Assembly: GCA_023374025.1 (NCBI GenBank)
Contig: SIJG01000021.1
Location: forward strand, 893,675 to 957,674
DNA length: 64,000 nucleotides
DNA from: Heterodera schachtii
Taxonomy: Eukaryota > Nematoda > Chromadorea > Rhabditida > Heteroderidae
Direction of reading: 5' to 3'
Below, in pieces: positions 33,774 through 46,358 of the stretch (position 1 is the stretch's first letter; each line of letters starts with the position of its first letter). A program made the position numbers and the translations under genes. The notes beneath the pieces are model-generated. The model saw only the letters and a program-made list of their open reading frames with translations. It was not told where the DNA came from and did no database searches.

Positions 33774-36700
33774 TCACCATAATTTTTGGAGCTGTTCCCT
33801 CTCATTGACATAGTCCGTTTCGATTTCAACAAAGCTTCCTTCGAAATTGCTTATGATTTTTTCGGCCAATTTCTTTTTAAGCTTTTCTCGCAATTTGTCC
33901 TGAAATTTGCTCAATTCTTTTTGCTTCTCATTCACTTCAATTCCGACCAGCCAAATCTTTTTACAATAACTGAAAAATAAATAATTTTAAAATTTATATA
34001 TATTAAATTAAAAGCATAATTTACGTCGTTGATTTTGGAGATGGAGCATTATTATTATTATTATTACATTCGCCAAGTGAAATTGGACGGGCAAACAGAT
34101 GGCAAAACTTAATCCATCTTTCCAACGGATTTTCAATTATTTCTGGCAATTCGTGCCCAATTCGAATGCCAACAAAATTAGCAAAAGTGTCCAATTGATA
34201 ATTGGGGGCAGCGCAAATGACAACAATGAAATGCTCATACTTAATGGAACAATTTATGAAATTAATTTTTATTTTACCATTTGGCTGAATGTTTTGTTGA
34301 TTAATGGCCCAATTAGCGCATTTTTGTCAGATTCATTTCGCAGAGCTTTCAGTGCTAAAATTATCATTTTATTTGTGCAATTATTTCAAATTTAATTGCC
34401 TTTATTCATTTGATTTTGGATGCATTTAAACGCGGAAATATTTGAGTTTTGTGCCAAATTTCGTTCAGGGAATGTCGGCGTAATGATGGCCATTGCCAAT
34501 TCGGCATGGATCGCCTTGAGCATCTTTTTGGGCGAATGTTGCCTTTTTGTGAACCATTCTCTGCCCGGCATCCAACTCAGAAATTCGCCCTTTCTGTGGA
34601 CACAAATTTCTGTCAATTGAACCGGCAGTGGCCAGGGCCTGCAATTAATTAGTTAATTAATTAGTATTAATTAATCGCATTTTGTTGAGAGATTCTATTT
34701 AAATATAATTATGCCATGTTGAATATGTGATGAAGAATTTTTCGATTAAAATCGGCAGTGCGGCATTTGAGTGAGCGAGCACAATTTTCGTTACCATTAC
34801 AACCAAAATGTTAAAGTTCAAAAAGCCGATATGTTCGCCATTAATGTGATTAGCTGAAATTTGGCATTAAATTTTCATTGCCAAATAAAATTGGTCTTAC
34901 ATTTGGACCATTGCTCCAAATAAGCCAAAAGAAACGCAAAATTAATGAACAAATTATTATGATTATTAATGTTGCGGTTAAGCACAGTGCTGGCGGCTTC
35001 TTTCTGTGTTGTGTCCAATTTGTCCAATAAAAACCAATGAATTTTTGCATGAGTTGAAAAGTCTGAAATTTAAAAATTGGATTTTTAATTTTATTTGGCC
35101 TTTTCGCACTCGAAAATGCCTTTAGCATGGCCAAATGAGTTTTCACAGATTCCCTCAGGTTCATTGCTTTTTGTCGGTCCTTCAACAGCAGGTCTTTTAA
35201 CTGATCGAACATTACCCATTGGTGCATAATTTTGGCCGCTTCTTTTGGCACTTAACACTCAGTTAATTACCTAATTATATTTTCATTTTGATTGTCCGCC
35301 CTTTTACCTGCGTGAACAATTGAATTGGCCAACTGCTCCATTGTTTGGTCGTTCACTTTTTGGCTGCTTCGAAATTGGCCTTCGTCAAAAAGATGATCAG
35401 CTCTGATCAATTTTTCGATTTCATCGCCAAATTTTTGTGCGATTGTTTTGATTTTTTGGTTGTCCAATGGCCCATTTGGCACTTCCTGGCCAAGGTTTGG
35501 TACCAAAATGGCCATAATGGTTACAGACAGAGTTTTGTAAGTGAAATGAATTTGTGGCACTGAGTTGAAATAATCTTTTTGAATCCTTTGCAGTGCCATT
35601 AGATTTTCCTTCTGGAAATTGAAAAAAATTAAAAAAAAAGTAGAATTTAAAAATTTATTTGAAAAAATAAATTGTTTACTTTGGACAGTCGACAGAACAG
35701 CGATTGATCATGGCAAATTGACGAATTACTCGAAATATAAGTGCCCAAAAAGGACGAAATGTCAAATTCAAATGGCATTATGCAAATGGCATTGAGTTTC
35801 GCTTCTTCTTTTGGTCTAAACAGCCATTCGTCGGAGAAATGGCAATTTATTTTTGATGACTAAAAATCAAATTTTAAAACTCGGCAAATTTATTTATTAA
35901 ATATTTACCCAATTTTTGAGAAGTTCATCCATTTCTCTGATTATATTTTCAGCCTTGGCTTTTTGATTTATATCAAAAATCAGATAATTATTTTCCTTTG
36001 CAATTTCATTTTTCTAAATAAATATTTTCATTTATTGAAATTTATTTTAAAATTTAAAAATACCAAATTGTAAATGTCCAATTCGTTAAATCTGTCCTCC
36101 CCAAAAGCCACGTGTTGCCATAACTCCGAAATTTGGTTCAATTTTTTAGTCGCAAAATTGGCGGACATTTTAAATGGAACAAATCTTTTTAAATTTTTAT
36201 TGTTTCGGAATTCATAATAAAGTTTAACATCTGAATTGTTAGATTATTTTCTTAAATATTTTATGAATTTACCAATTTTCTGCTGATTATTCTCTTTCAT
36301 CGCAAAATTTACCCTTTGATGCAAATGCATTTTAAACAAATCTTAAAGAATAAAATTCAAATTTAAAAAACTGACCTTAATTCTCTCATTAATTGAGTGC
36401 TTTTTAAAGATAATTAATTTTTTAAGAGATTTATTTTAAAAACGTACGACTAAAAAGCAACGACAAAAACGATGTGGATTGAGTTGCGCCCAAACTGTGC
36501 CAAATTGTTTGTGCGCTTTTGCTTTCGGCGAGTGAAAATGCCAAATTACGCAAATGCATTTCATCCTTCAACAGACGGATTTCGCGCAACAATTCTTCCT
36601 CATTATCATTAGCAATATCATAATAATTAATGCCCGGGAATTTCTTTTTGTCCATTAGCACCAAAAGTTGCTTTAGCATTTGATGCAAATATTTCTCCAA

Positions 36701-39700
36701 TTCCGTCCATTGGCTTCTCAATGACAATTTAATGCCCTTAATTTTGGCCCATTGGTCCTCAATTTTAGCGACTTCCGACTGCAAAATGCCAAGTTCTGGC
36801 CATATTTGCTCAACAAGTCGAATAGCGTTCAATCGGTGCCAAATTTCGTTCACGTAAATGCCAAGGTCGAGCAGATGGACAATGGCACGCACAGAAGCAT
36901 CCTCTTTTGGCAAAGTGACACTTTCTTTTTGCAGTTGCTTCTGCTCTTTTTCAACTTTTTCGTTTTGGCCAATAACTTTTGAATTGTTTATTGCTGTCGT
37001 TTGGCTACAAACAAAATACCAAATTAATTCGCCATATTTAATCATTAGTAATTCATTGTCTCCAAAATAGTCAATGCTTATGCCCTTAATTTCGGCAATG
37101 TCCAAATTATTTGCATTAAAATGCTCATGACAAAATTCAAAATTAGCATTTGCGGCCTCTTTTGTTTGTCCTTTTGCCCTCTTTTGTGGGCTTTTGCTTC
37201 CTTTTGGTTGGCTTTTTGACAGTGCCATTGAATTGCCCTTTTCACCTTCGACTTTTTCACTCCCATAATTATCGCCAATTTTCACATCCTCCCGATTATG
37301 ATTTTTGGGTTGGTAATTATCAATTCGTTCTTCATTCCTATTAATAGTTTCGTCTTCTTCCTCGTCTGGTGCCCTTTCTGCTGTAGATTCTTCCTCATTT
37401 TTCGCTTCATCTTTTTCTTGTGCTTTTCCCCCATTTGCTGCTTCATCTTTTGGTGATTCCTCCCTAATTAATTCTTCAATTTCCGCTGCTTCAATTACTG
37501 CTTCGTATTCTTCTTGTTCTGATGGCTTTTCCTCCTCCTCAATTTGCTTCTTTTGGCTTTCCGTCCCATTTTTGGGCGTTTCACTTGACAAAAACATTTC
37601 TTCGTCAATTTCATGCTCAACAATTGACGTTTTGAGTTGGTTTTTGCTTCGTTTTGCCTTCTTCCGCTTGGCCTTTTTCCTTTCCGTCGATGGACTTACC
37701 ACTGGCGAAGCCGTGCTTCCCATTGGACTGTCCGTACTTGGCCAATCATCGTCTTCCGCCCCCGGCGTTTGTCTCGACGGACTTCCGTCGCTGCTTCCAT
37801 TGGCTTCAAAATCAATGCCCAAAAGGCGTAAAATATTCTCCATGTTTTGTTTGTTGTGTAGGAAAAGCATCAATTTATTCGTATATTCGTTTAGATTGGA
37901 TTCAAAAACTGAAATTTGGGTGCTCAATTAATTATGGCATTAATTATAACTAATTAGAGTAAACACAAAAAAAACACGAAAAATTAAAGAAAAACCCATG
38001 GGTTCTGTAAAACTCAGAGGATTACATCTTTTAATGTTGTCGAAGAACATGGTGTGTTTGTTGAGCATTTGCTTTAGCATATCGAAATGCAAATTTTGGA
38101 TCCAATTTTCAAAACAATGCCACGCTTTTTCTTGCGTTTCCGAAAGTGCCATTGGCATTTCGTTGATGCCGTTTATCGTTTCCTCGCCATTCGTCGGCAG
38201 AGAGTCGCCGTCACTTCCAATAATTTTTGCCAATTCCGCAAAAACCACGCGGTCACTCTTCGCCTTTTTGGCATTGATTGTTTTGTCCAAATAATTTTTG
38301 AAAATTGATAATATTTTTCTTAAATTTTCAATTTTAAACGAGTGATTCACCGCCAAATCCTCCAAATCGTAAAAACTGTCGTAAGTTTTTGCAAAAATTG
38401 GCCGAATTTCGTTGTCCCACACTTTCCCAATTCGGTTGGCCATCAGCTCATTTTGGGCATCTTTTGCAAATTTTTTCGAGTCCATCCAACGAACAAAAAC
38501 CATTAAATCGGCCTTTAGCCATCCCTCGCCATTTGTGAGCAAATCGGTACACAGCAACACTTCAATGTAATGGGCTTGCACTAAGCGATCTTTTTCAAAA
38601 ACTAAAATAATAAAATTTAAATAATTCCACTGTTTTTGCCTTAAGAAATGTTCGACTGAAAGATAAGCAAAGAAAGAAATAAATCTTAAAGTTCGTATCA
38701 AAAGGTTTGAGTGGTGAAAATCAATCTCCACGCATTATTAAAACTATTAGAAGAATAGCTATTTAAAATGAAAAACATTGACAAAACAAAATTTTTTTTT
38801 TTAGTTTCTGAATTATTTGGCATTGTTTTACGGCAATTAGTCCCTTGATCGCTTTGAATTGCTTCAAAACCAATTTACCTCTCTGCTCATAAAAGTCCGC
38901 CTCCTTCAGCAGCTTCTTGAACATTCTCTGGTCTTCCAAATATCTGCTTATTCTTGTGTAGCTTCCCCTGATTTCTCTGAGTTGTCTCATCACTTCCTCC
39001 TTTTTTACTGCTGCTATTATAATGTCAAAAATAGTGCGTTTTTTCTGCGCCCGAAGTGCCAAAATTGTCTCTTTGACGACATTTTCACTTTGGCACTCCG
39101 TCGCCTCCCATCGCTCAATTGCCTCCCCCAAACGCCCCACGGCAACACTTTTCTCCAAAAATTTGGCAAATTGGTACATTACACAAAATGTTTTTCTCAT
39201 ATGCGACAAATTTCCTTCGGCGATTATTGCGTAAAATTCGTTTTTCGCCCGCACTATTTTCTCTAAGCACGCTTTTCGTGTTGAAGCTGGCAAATTGTCG
39301 TTGTATTCGTATAAACTTCGCTCCAACAAGTTAATCCGTGCCATAATCGATGACAACAAAATGCGCACTTCGTAACACTCGGCAATGGGCGACCCGCTTT
39401 TGTGCCGAAGTTGGGCCAGAAAAGTGGCAGTGAAAATGCCCATGTTGAGAATGTCTAATGAAGTAATTGCCATGGAAATTAAAATTGAACAGAAATTAAT
39501 TGTACGGAACAAAACCTCACTTTGGGTCAACTTTGGGTGCAAAAATCAAAAAAAAAAAATTCTTCATTTACCGAAAATGCGTCAGTGAATCAGAATAAAA
39601 GCGAGATACGGTAGTGATTTGAAATTTTAAACGTGAATTGACACGGGAACAAACTTATTTCTTTTTTTTACAAATTTGGTAATTTTTCACAATTTTATTA

Positions 39701-41877
39701 AAACTTTACAGAATTAACATTTATAAATACTGTTTTACTGACGAATTTTCTACTTATGTATTTTCCGGGAGAAATTTATTTTATGGGCAGCCAAATTAGG
39801 TAAAAACAATGGAATGAAAGCTTAATCCAAATTTGTGGTATTTTTGTCACTAATTCGTGCTGAATTGATCAAAATGAATGTCTGTCAGATTCGTTGATCA
39901 TTGCGAGCCCCTCCCCAAATTTTCTTAAAAATGAGGCAGCGCGGGACAACCTCAGCATCAATTACCCACTTAACATTGGCATTAGCATTTTACCGTAGTG
40001 CAAAATTTCCGGGTTTTTCGATTCCAATGCGTCCTGCGCCTGCTCAGAAATTAAAAGACGGACATTGTCTTTCAACAATAAGGGCTGAAATTCGCCTATT
40101 CCATAGCAGAAAAAACTTTGCAACCGTTTGAACCGTTTGATCAGTTTGTTGAGACAGAAAAAGTGAATTCGCTTTTTCCTTTGCACTCCGAGCATTTGGC
40201 TTTTCAATCGGCTTAATGTTTCCGCATTTTGACAATCAATGTCATCTCCAAAAATGGCAATTTCTTCGTCGCCATTTGGCAAAAAGATAAAGCGCTGAAA
40301 ATTACTGCTATTATTGAAAGTTTCTGCTTGCTGTTTATAATTAATTAATTAAGTAACTTTTGTGTTTTGAATTTTATTTTCCAAAATGCCGTGGCATTGT
40401 CCACTTTTGCTTCTCTCCCCCCCCCCCCCCCCCCACCTCTTCGAACATATCCCCCGTATTTGTCTTTGTGCCCCTTTCCATTCGCTCTCTCCACGCTTTG
40501 CTTCCGTCCCTAAGTTCCGTCAAATGTACGATTTTGTGCCCAATTTTGTTCAATTGGCACAATTCTCTGTTCTCATCTCTTATCTCTGAGATGTCTTCCT
40601 CAAAAAATTGCTTATGCTTTGCTAAAATTTGACTAAATTTCTCGCTTTTGTCCTCCAACGAATCGCCAAAACGGAACAAATTGCGAATGGTTTCTCGAAA
40701 GTGCCAAATGGCAGCAACCAAATCAATCGAAGCGACAGAAGTGCCGTGGAATCTTTAAATGGATTTATATTATGTGAATGAGAATTTCTTTTTGACAATT
40801 TTATTTTGAAATTATTTTTTAATGATTTTTGGCAATTAACAAAATTCAATTTACCGATCATCTGCTGATGTTTGCAAGAAGTCAATGTAAGAAGTCATCA
40901 AGTCATAAGCCTCGGGATCTGAAAAGCAAAAAATCATTTTAATAAAAATAAATAATAATTGGATTATTTAAAAATTGAAAGATTTAAATTTATATGGAAA
41001 AGATTTTTTCACCATTGCTTTGTGCTTTCTGATCAGCCCTGATCAGTTCTTTGGTGGTTATGTTTTCCTTTGGGCATTCGTCGTATGACTTTTTGATATT
41101 ACTCTTCTCAAAGATGCGATCAGCAAAAGATCGTCCAACACCGAAATCTTCAAGGTCCTTTTGGTTTTTGTTATGGTCTAGATTTTTCTATTTTAAAATT
41201 AGTTAATTTTCCTAATTAATTTTTTATTATCTTTTCCCACCGTTAAACCAATCCATTAATCGGTTGGGAAGCATTTCTTCCATTCCTTTGGAAGCAAAAT
41301 CGAGAATTTCTTTGAAAACTGCGCGACTTTCGGACATTTCCCGAAAATTTTCAAAAAACTCGGCATTGTTGTCGCAAAGAAGTAAAAACTGATTGACACA
41401 ATTGGCCAACAATTCTTTGGAGTTCCTTTGGGCGTCGGCACTGATTTGGGGCGATTGATTTCGCAAATAATTCAAAAGATTTTCCATCATTTTAATAAAA
41501 TTTAATTGTTTTTCGTTTGAATTTTTGTTCAAATCCGACAAATTATTTACAAATATTTTCCACAATTTTTCGTGACTTTCTTCATATTTTTCTTCTTTGC
41601 TCCACTCGCTTAATAATTCATTTTTATTTTAAATAAATAAAAAATAAAAAAATGTAAATTACCAAAAATAGGCGAAGATTTTTCCAAATAAAAAGACACT
41701 TTTCAAATGGTGGCCAATCTTTTTGACTCCCATTGAATTTGCATTAGGGTCAAACATTCTTGTGAAGATCAACTTCAGCCTCCCTTTTCCAATTACATCT
41801 GTTAATTGAGTAATTTTATTTAATAAAATGAAAAAAATAAAAAAAGTACGAAAATGTAAGACAAAAGTGTTATTCAT
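33774..41877 (-). CDS. Large secreted or membrane multi-exon protein, member of a lineage-specific family
   Basis: Minus-strand gene that I read as starting with a signal-peptide exon (MNNTFVLHFRTFFIFFILLN, ATG at 41877) and ending QLQKLW-stop at 33774. Good exons include 41565-41227, 40282-39965, 39460-38820 (SGSPIAECYEV), 38600-38020, 37890-36440, 35590-35270, 35240-34890 and about 34330-33780. The 37.8-36.4 kb exon starts with KLMLFLHNKQNMENILRLLG, then a low-complexity Glu/Lys/Ser/Pro region of about 230 residues, then helical sequence. Near 35000 there is one strong hydrophobic segment (CLTATLIIIIICSLILRFFW). The C-terminus has HFIVVICAAPNYQLDTFANF then CKKIWLVGIEVNEKQKEL. It is paralogous to the gene at 46359-51686. 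I do not recognise the family. Whether this is one gene or two is not certain. Confidence 0.6.
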
Positions 41878-42183
41878 TTTTTTAAAACCGTCCCTATTTC
41901 AGCCTTATCGTCCCTATTTTTCTACTAATGATAAATTATATTTCTAAATTACTAGTTTAACTTCGACGCATTTGTCAGTGTTATCGTTGTGCAAATTCTT
42001 ATATTTTGAATCTTGTAAAGGTTCTACTGGAATTTTTCAATATGGTAGAGCATATTTACTGCTATCGATTGTCTGATTTGGTGGATATTGCTAATAATAG
42101 TGTAATTTTGGAAAAATTTAAAATTTAGTTCAAAAATTGAGTCGAGTAAAGGCTTCCAAAATTAGGTATTTTAATTCTCCCCA

Positions 42184-44049
42184 TTATCCTTCTCTCACTC
42201 TCATATCTTTATCTGCTCCCCCTTTCCTTGTCTCATTAAACAAATTCCCACTAATGAACTCGCCAAATGCCATAATTAGGGGCCATTTGCTCTCCAACAG
42301 TGCCAAGTCCTCCTCCAGCATCAGATGCCGTATCATTCTGAGCTTCGCCTCTCCCAACTCGCGCACTTTGCCATTCACTCCGTTCACTCTCATCCAATGC
42401 ATCAAAGCTCCCTCCCCCGGCATTCGCTTCTCAGAGAACCATTCCTTCATCGATTGACTCCATTTCGCCGTTCCAATGGAAAATGCCATGTTGAAAAAAT
42501 CAACAAATTTGCCGGACATATCTTTCATAAGTTGGGGCGGCCATTTGCGTTTGTCTGCCCAGGAAACGCCGTCAAGTTTATCGCATGAGTTAAAACTAAA
42601 TTTAAAATCAAAATACTATGGTGCGGGTTTTTGTTACAAAACCTTAAAAAATTAATTAATTAATGTTGAAAAATGGCAATAATGTGATGAAAATACGAAA
42701 AACTAATTTTTAGAAAAATTTTCATCAACGAAAAAATAAACGGAAAAAGAAATGTTCCTTATTTTTGAAGTAAGCGTATAAATGGTGATTAAAAAAGTCT
42801 TTTAAGCCAACTTGATCAGATCACTCACTCCCTTCTTATGGTGACCTGAAACCCCAAAAATGCTTCTAATTGGAAACATTTTCGTAGGGGGTAAGGAAAC
42901 TTTTTCTGCAAAAAAGAGTAAGCCCACAGGAAAATAATAAAATTCTCTAATCGAATTGCCACTCATGGAATGTTTTTTGTAAGAATTCGCGAAAAGAATA
43001 AATATCATGTTTTTTTTTTAAAATTTTCTAGAAATGTTTTGAATTTAAAATTACCTGTTGATTTTTATTATTTTTAATTATTATTATTTTTTTTTTTAAA
43101 TTTTGGTTTGGAGCCAAAACGTGAGGCCAAAAAAGAAGCCTTTTTGATTTTTTTTTCTCGGGAAATTCCCGGTTGGTCCCGCTTCCCGGTTAAAAACCGA
43201 ATTCCCAGTCTAGGTCCCAGCTTTTCTGTTCCTGGCAAGTCCTCCCGTTTTTTCCCAAAATTTCCTGTTCCGTTCAACTCTCGTTAGAATTCAAATCCGC
43301 ATCCCACTAATTAGTAAACTAATAACTAATTGGTTTAGCCAAAGGCTAATTAATTGGTTTACTTCATAAAACTCAATGTGCTGATCAAAAGGGCTGGCTG
43401 AAGAATGAACAAATCCAATCGCTTTTCCATTTCCCACATTCTGCACACAAATTTCAGCCCATTGTTCGTCCTGTCCGAATTTTTTGCCCATTATTTGTTT
43501 TAAAAAATGAGCATATTCGGCGTGGTAATCCGTCAATAATTTTTTCGGAATTCCCTTTTTGTCAATTAATTCTTCCAATTTGTTGAATTTAAATTTTGAT
43601 GAATAATGAAATTGAATGCTGGCCAAATTTATGGCCATTTTGTTTCTTTTCACTTCCGTCAATTCCTCTTCAGACAAAAACAAAAAATATTGGACTTCGA
43701 CGTAGTCAAATTCTGATAGAAAAACAGAATTATAGGATTAGTAGAAAGACCGATTACAAATTTATGCCGGATTTAGTGATTTTTACGCCATTTTTATGAC
43801 TTAGGAAAATTATTGTCTCACCGGAATTTTAAGAGTTCCCTGGCTCGTTAAAATTTGAAATTTTCCCCGGGCAATGTCTAATAGCCCCGAAGCAAAACCC
43901 CGCAGAGAAAGGGCCGACAAATTGAGAAAATTAATAAAAGATGGCAAACCATCGGGGACAGGTTGCTGCTCTTTCGTGTCTTTAGCAAATAATAAAACAT
44001 TATTTAAAATAATTATCAGGAGCAATAATAAAAGAAGAAATAAATTCAT
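42184..44049 (-). CDS. Secreted protein of the same cluster, shorter
   Basis: Starts with a strong signal peptide (MNLFLLLLLLLIIILNNVLL, ATG at 44049), then KDTKEQQPVPDGLPSFINFL. Following exons are 43683-43330 (FLSEEELTEVKRNKMAINLA, AEYAHFLKQIMGKKFGQDEQ) and about 42580-42184 (SWADKRKWPPQLMKDMSGKF, ending KDMRVREG-stop). Predicted product around 300 residues, mostly helical, without a second hydrophobic segment. Its position and layout suggest a shortened relative of the two big neighbours, but sequence similarity is weak by eye. Splice junctions were not all verified. The intron between the last two exons carries a CCCGG-rich patch (43160-43270). Confidence 0.45.
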
Positions 44050-45252
44050 TTTTCTAAAAAAATAATAATTAAAATTCGCCACTATTTGCATATGAATATT
44101 AAATTTATGATGACTTTAATAACTCTATTATATTATGCCAACACTTACAACGTCATAAGATTGACAATTTTTTTTATTTCCGACAACAACGTAAAGCATA
44201 TTCCGCCTCTATCTTAGATAATTTTTAAAAATCTAGCCAAAATTTACAAAAACTTATAACTAAAAAATTTCGAAAACCGACTCAATAATTTTGTCCCTAA
44301 CTTATTTCAACTCATTAAATTTTTGAAATTTCAACTGACTAATATAGAAACCTTTCGTCTATTTAATCATATCAATGTTGGTAGGAATTAATTGAAGTTA
44401 GAACATTTTCTTGCATTTAAACAACCTTACATTTTTGTATGACCATAAAAATATGACAACACATTTAATTTCTTAGTAATTTTTTTCAGAAACAACCATT
44501 TTAATACCAAGATTGATTAATTAGATTAAGTTTGAGCTAACTGTAAGTTATGATTTATTATTTAGCAAATATTTAAACTAATTATTACATTTGAATACTC
44601 CTATATACTTTTGTAACTTGGTCACAACACCGTACAGTTTGGTCTCAACGTCCGCCGCGGGGATTGCGGGAATCCAGTGCCGTTTTTTGAGGACAAAATT
44701 GTGGAAACAGTGTCTTGCTAAACCGGGTTTTTTTCTACGGGTGCACAATTTCCGTGCCATCAATCACCAGACCCCCTTACATTAGCATATTTTTCAAATC
44801 CCACCACTAACAAATAAGCAACATTTTGTCCAACATTTATTATTTATTTGCGTGTATTCGCAATTTGCGACTGACTCACAAAAGTCGCGGATTTTTCCAT
44901 TTTTGATCAGTTTATCAAAAAAACACTTTCTTATCATTTCTCTGCCGATCACTTTCTCGCCAATGTTTTTCGTTCTTTCTTTGCCTCCTTTCACTGCTGT
45001 CTGAGGCTAAAAGCAACTCGCAAACAAATGTTCACATTTCTGTCCGCCCTTATGCACGGCTAAAAAATTGGGAGAGATTTAAAATAGTCAATGCTTTTTT
45101 GAATTTATTTGCTTTAATTGGTTGCCCAAGCGGAATGAGCGCATAATAATGCCCACACTATTCTCCCCTCGCAGCTGAATGATGCCAAAAAAGCTAACAC
45201 GATAAATGATCAAAAATGAAAGCAGACGAACTACGGTAATGGGTGGCACAGT
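44050..45252. other. Intergenic, nothing secure
   Basis: AT-rich. A GC-richer patch at 44590-44780 has short open frames on both strands (a minus frame with HWIPAIPAADVETKLYG), possibly the ghost of a gene fragment. Not called. Confidence 0.4.
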
Positions 45253-45669
45253 TTGGGCTACGGTAAGCAATTCATTATGGTAATTATGGACCCAAAAAAT
45301 CAAATTTACTGGTCCCATCTCCCACCCTCTGCTTGTTCAGTGTGTTTTGTGCCCACTTACTCCTCCACGGAATGGACAGTCGCCGTTGTCTCCGTCATCG
45401 CCGAAGCGTGGTCGGCAGCGCAAGTAGCAAAAGTCGCCAAAACGGACGAAAAACTGAAATTTCATGAAACAAAAAGTCTGTCCGCCGCTTCTCTCACCGA
45501 GCCGCATCTGCCCGTGCTTCTTGCCAATGCCTTAAAATTGCCTTTTATTGGACTTTTGGCATTTATTTATTTATTTGGGGGACCTGTTGGGAGGCAAGCC
45601 AAGTTTGGTTGGCAGCAGTCATTTGGCCATTTGAGTGGTCGCAAAAGGCAAACAGCACCTGAAAATTAA
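45253..45669 (+). CDS. Possible small membrane protein, unrecognised
   Basis: Open frame ending at 45669. From about 45345 on it has the GC-rich, exon-like composition of real genes here: STEWTVAVVSVIAEAWSAAQ, then LTEPHLPVLLANALKLPFIG and a hydrophobic stretch LLAFIYLFGG, then a basic tail (HLSGRKRQTAPEN). The true 5' end is unclear; a TTGTTCAG acceptor at 45339 suggests the coding part may start there with an upstream exon. It lies opposite in strand to the genes on both sides. No family recognised. Confidence 0.35.
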   Translation: MGYGKQFIMVIMDPKNQIYWSHLPPSACSVCFVPTYSSTEWTVAVVSVIAEAWSAAQVAKVAKTDEKLKFHETKSLSAASLTEPHLPVLLANALKLPFIGLLAFIYLFGGPVGRQAKFGWQQSFGHLSGRKRQTAPEN

Positions 45670-46358
45670 ATTAAGAAAAACAGATTTAAAACACTGAAAA
45701 CCATAAAACAAAAAAGAAGAAAAATCATTGGCGGAGAGTTTGGAAAGAAATTGCGGTGAAATAAAATAAATTAAAATGCACAAATTAGGACAATCTGTAG
45801 AAGAAAAGAACATTAAATAATTCATATAAAATGGCATTTTCATTGTGTCCTTACTTCTTCTTTATATCGGTTGATTAGTCATCAATTATGAGTGAACAAT
45901 TTGATATTTAAATTCGAATTATGATCAAAAATTATTGTTGAAATGGCCGAATGATGAATAATAAATATTAAAGGCAAAATGAATTCATAGGAACAAAGAT
46001 TATTATAAAATAATTTACACACACACATATTTCTGCTTTACTACCAAACAGCAGGCGATTTGTGAATTGGTAAAGAAAGAAATGTAACAATAAAATTTAT
46101 AAAAATATTAATTTAAAATAAAGATTAACTATTTTTCGGTATTACAATTATGAATTGGTGAAAAATACGAGAATGTTTTGTGTTGAATAAAGCAATTTTA
46201 TGCTTTACAGGTCCAAATCAAACATAAACCCCGGGTTTTTTTAAAAGTTAGTCAATTTTTGCTGCTTTTGCCGCATAAAAATTTTATTTAGAAAATTTAC
46301 AAAAAATTTTCAAATAAAATAACAATAAAAATACTTAAAAACAAATGAATCAATCCAA
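45670..46358. other. Intergenic, nothing recognised
   Basis: AT-rich 3' flank shared by a plus-strand frame ending at 45669 and a minus-strand gene ending at 46359. No coding signal. Confidence 0.5.

Noticed and set aside
34099..34652. Hydrophobic plus-strand frames resembling membrane proteins
   Set aside because: They are antisense to the C-terminal exons of the minus-strand gene, whose modules match its paralogue.
44578..44785. Frames on both strands in a GC-richer patch
   Set aside because: Too short and no family similarity; at most a gene fragment.
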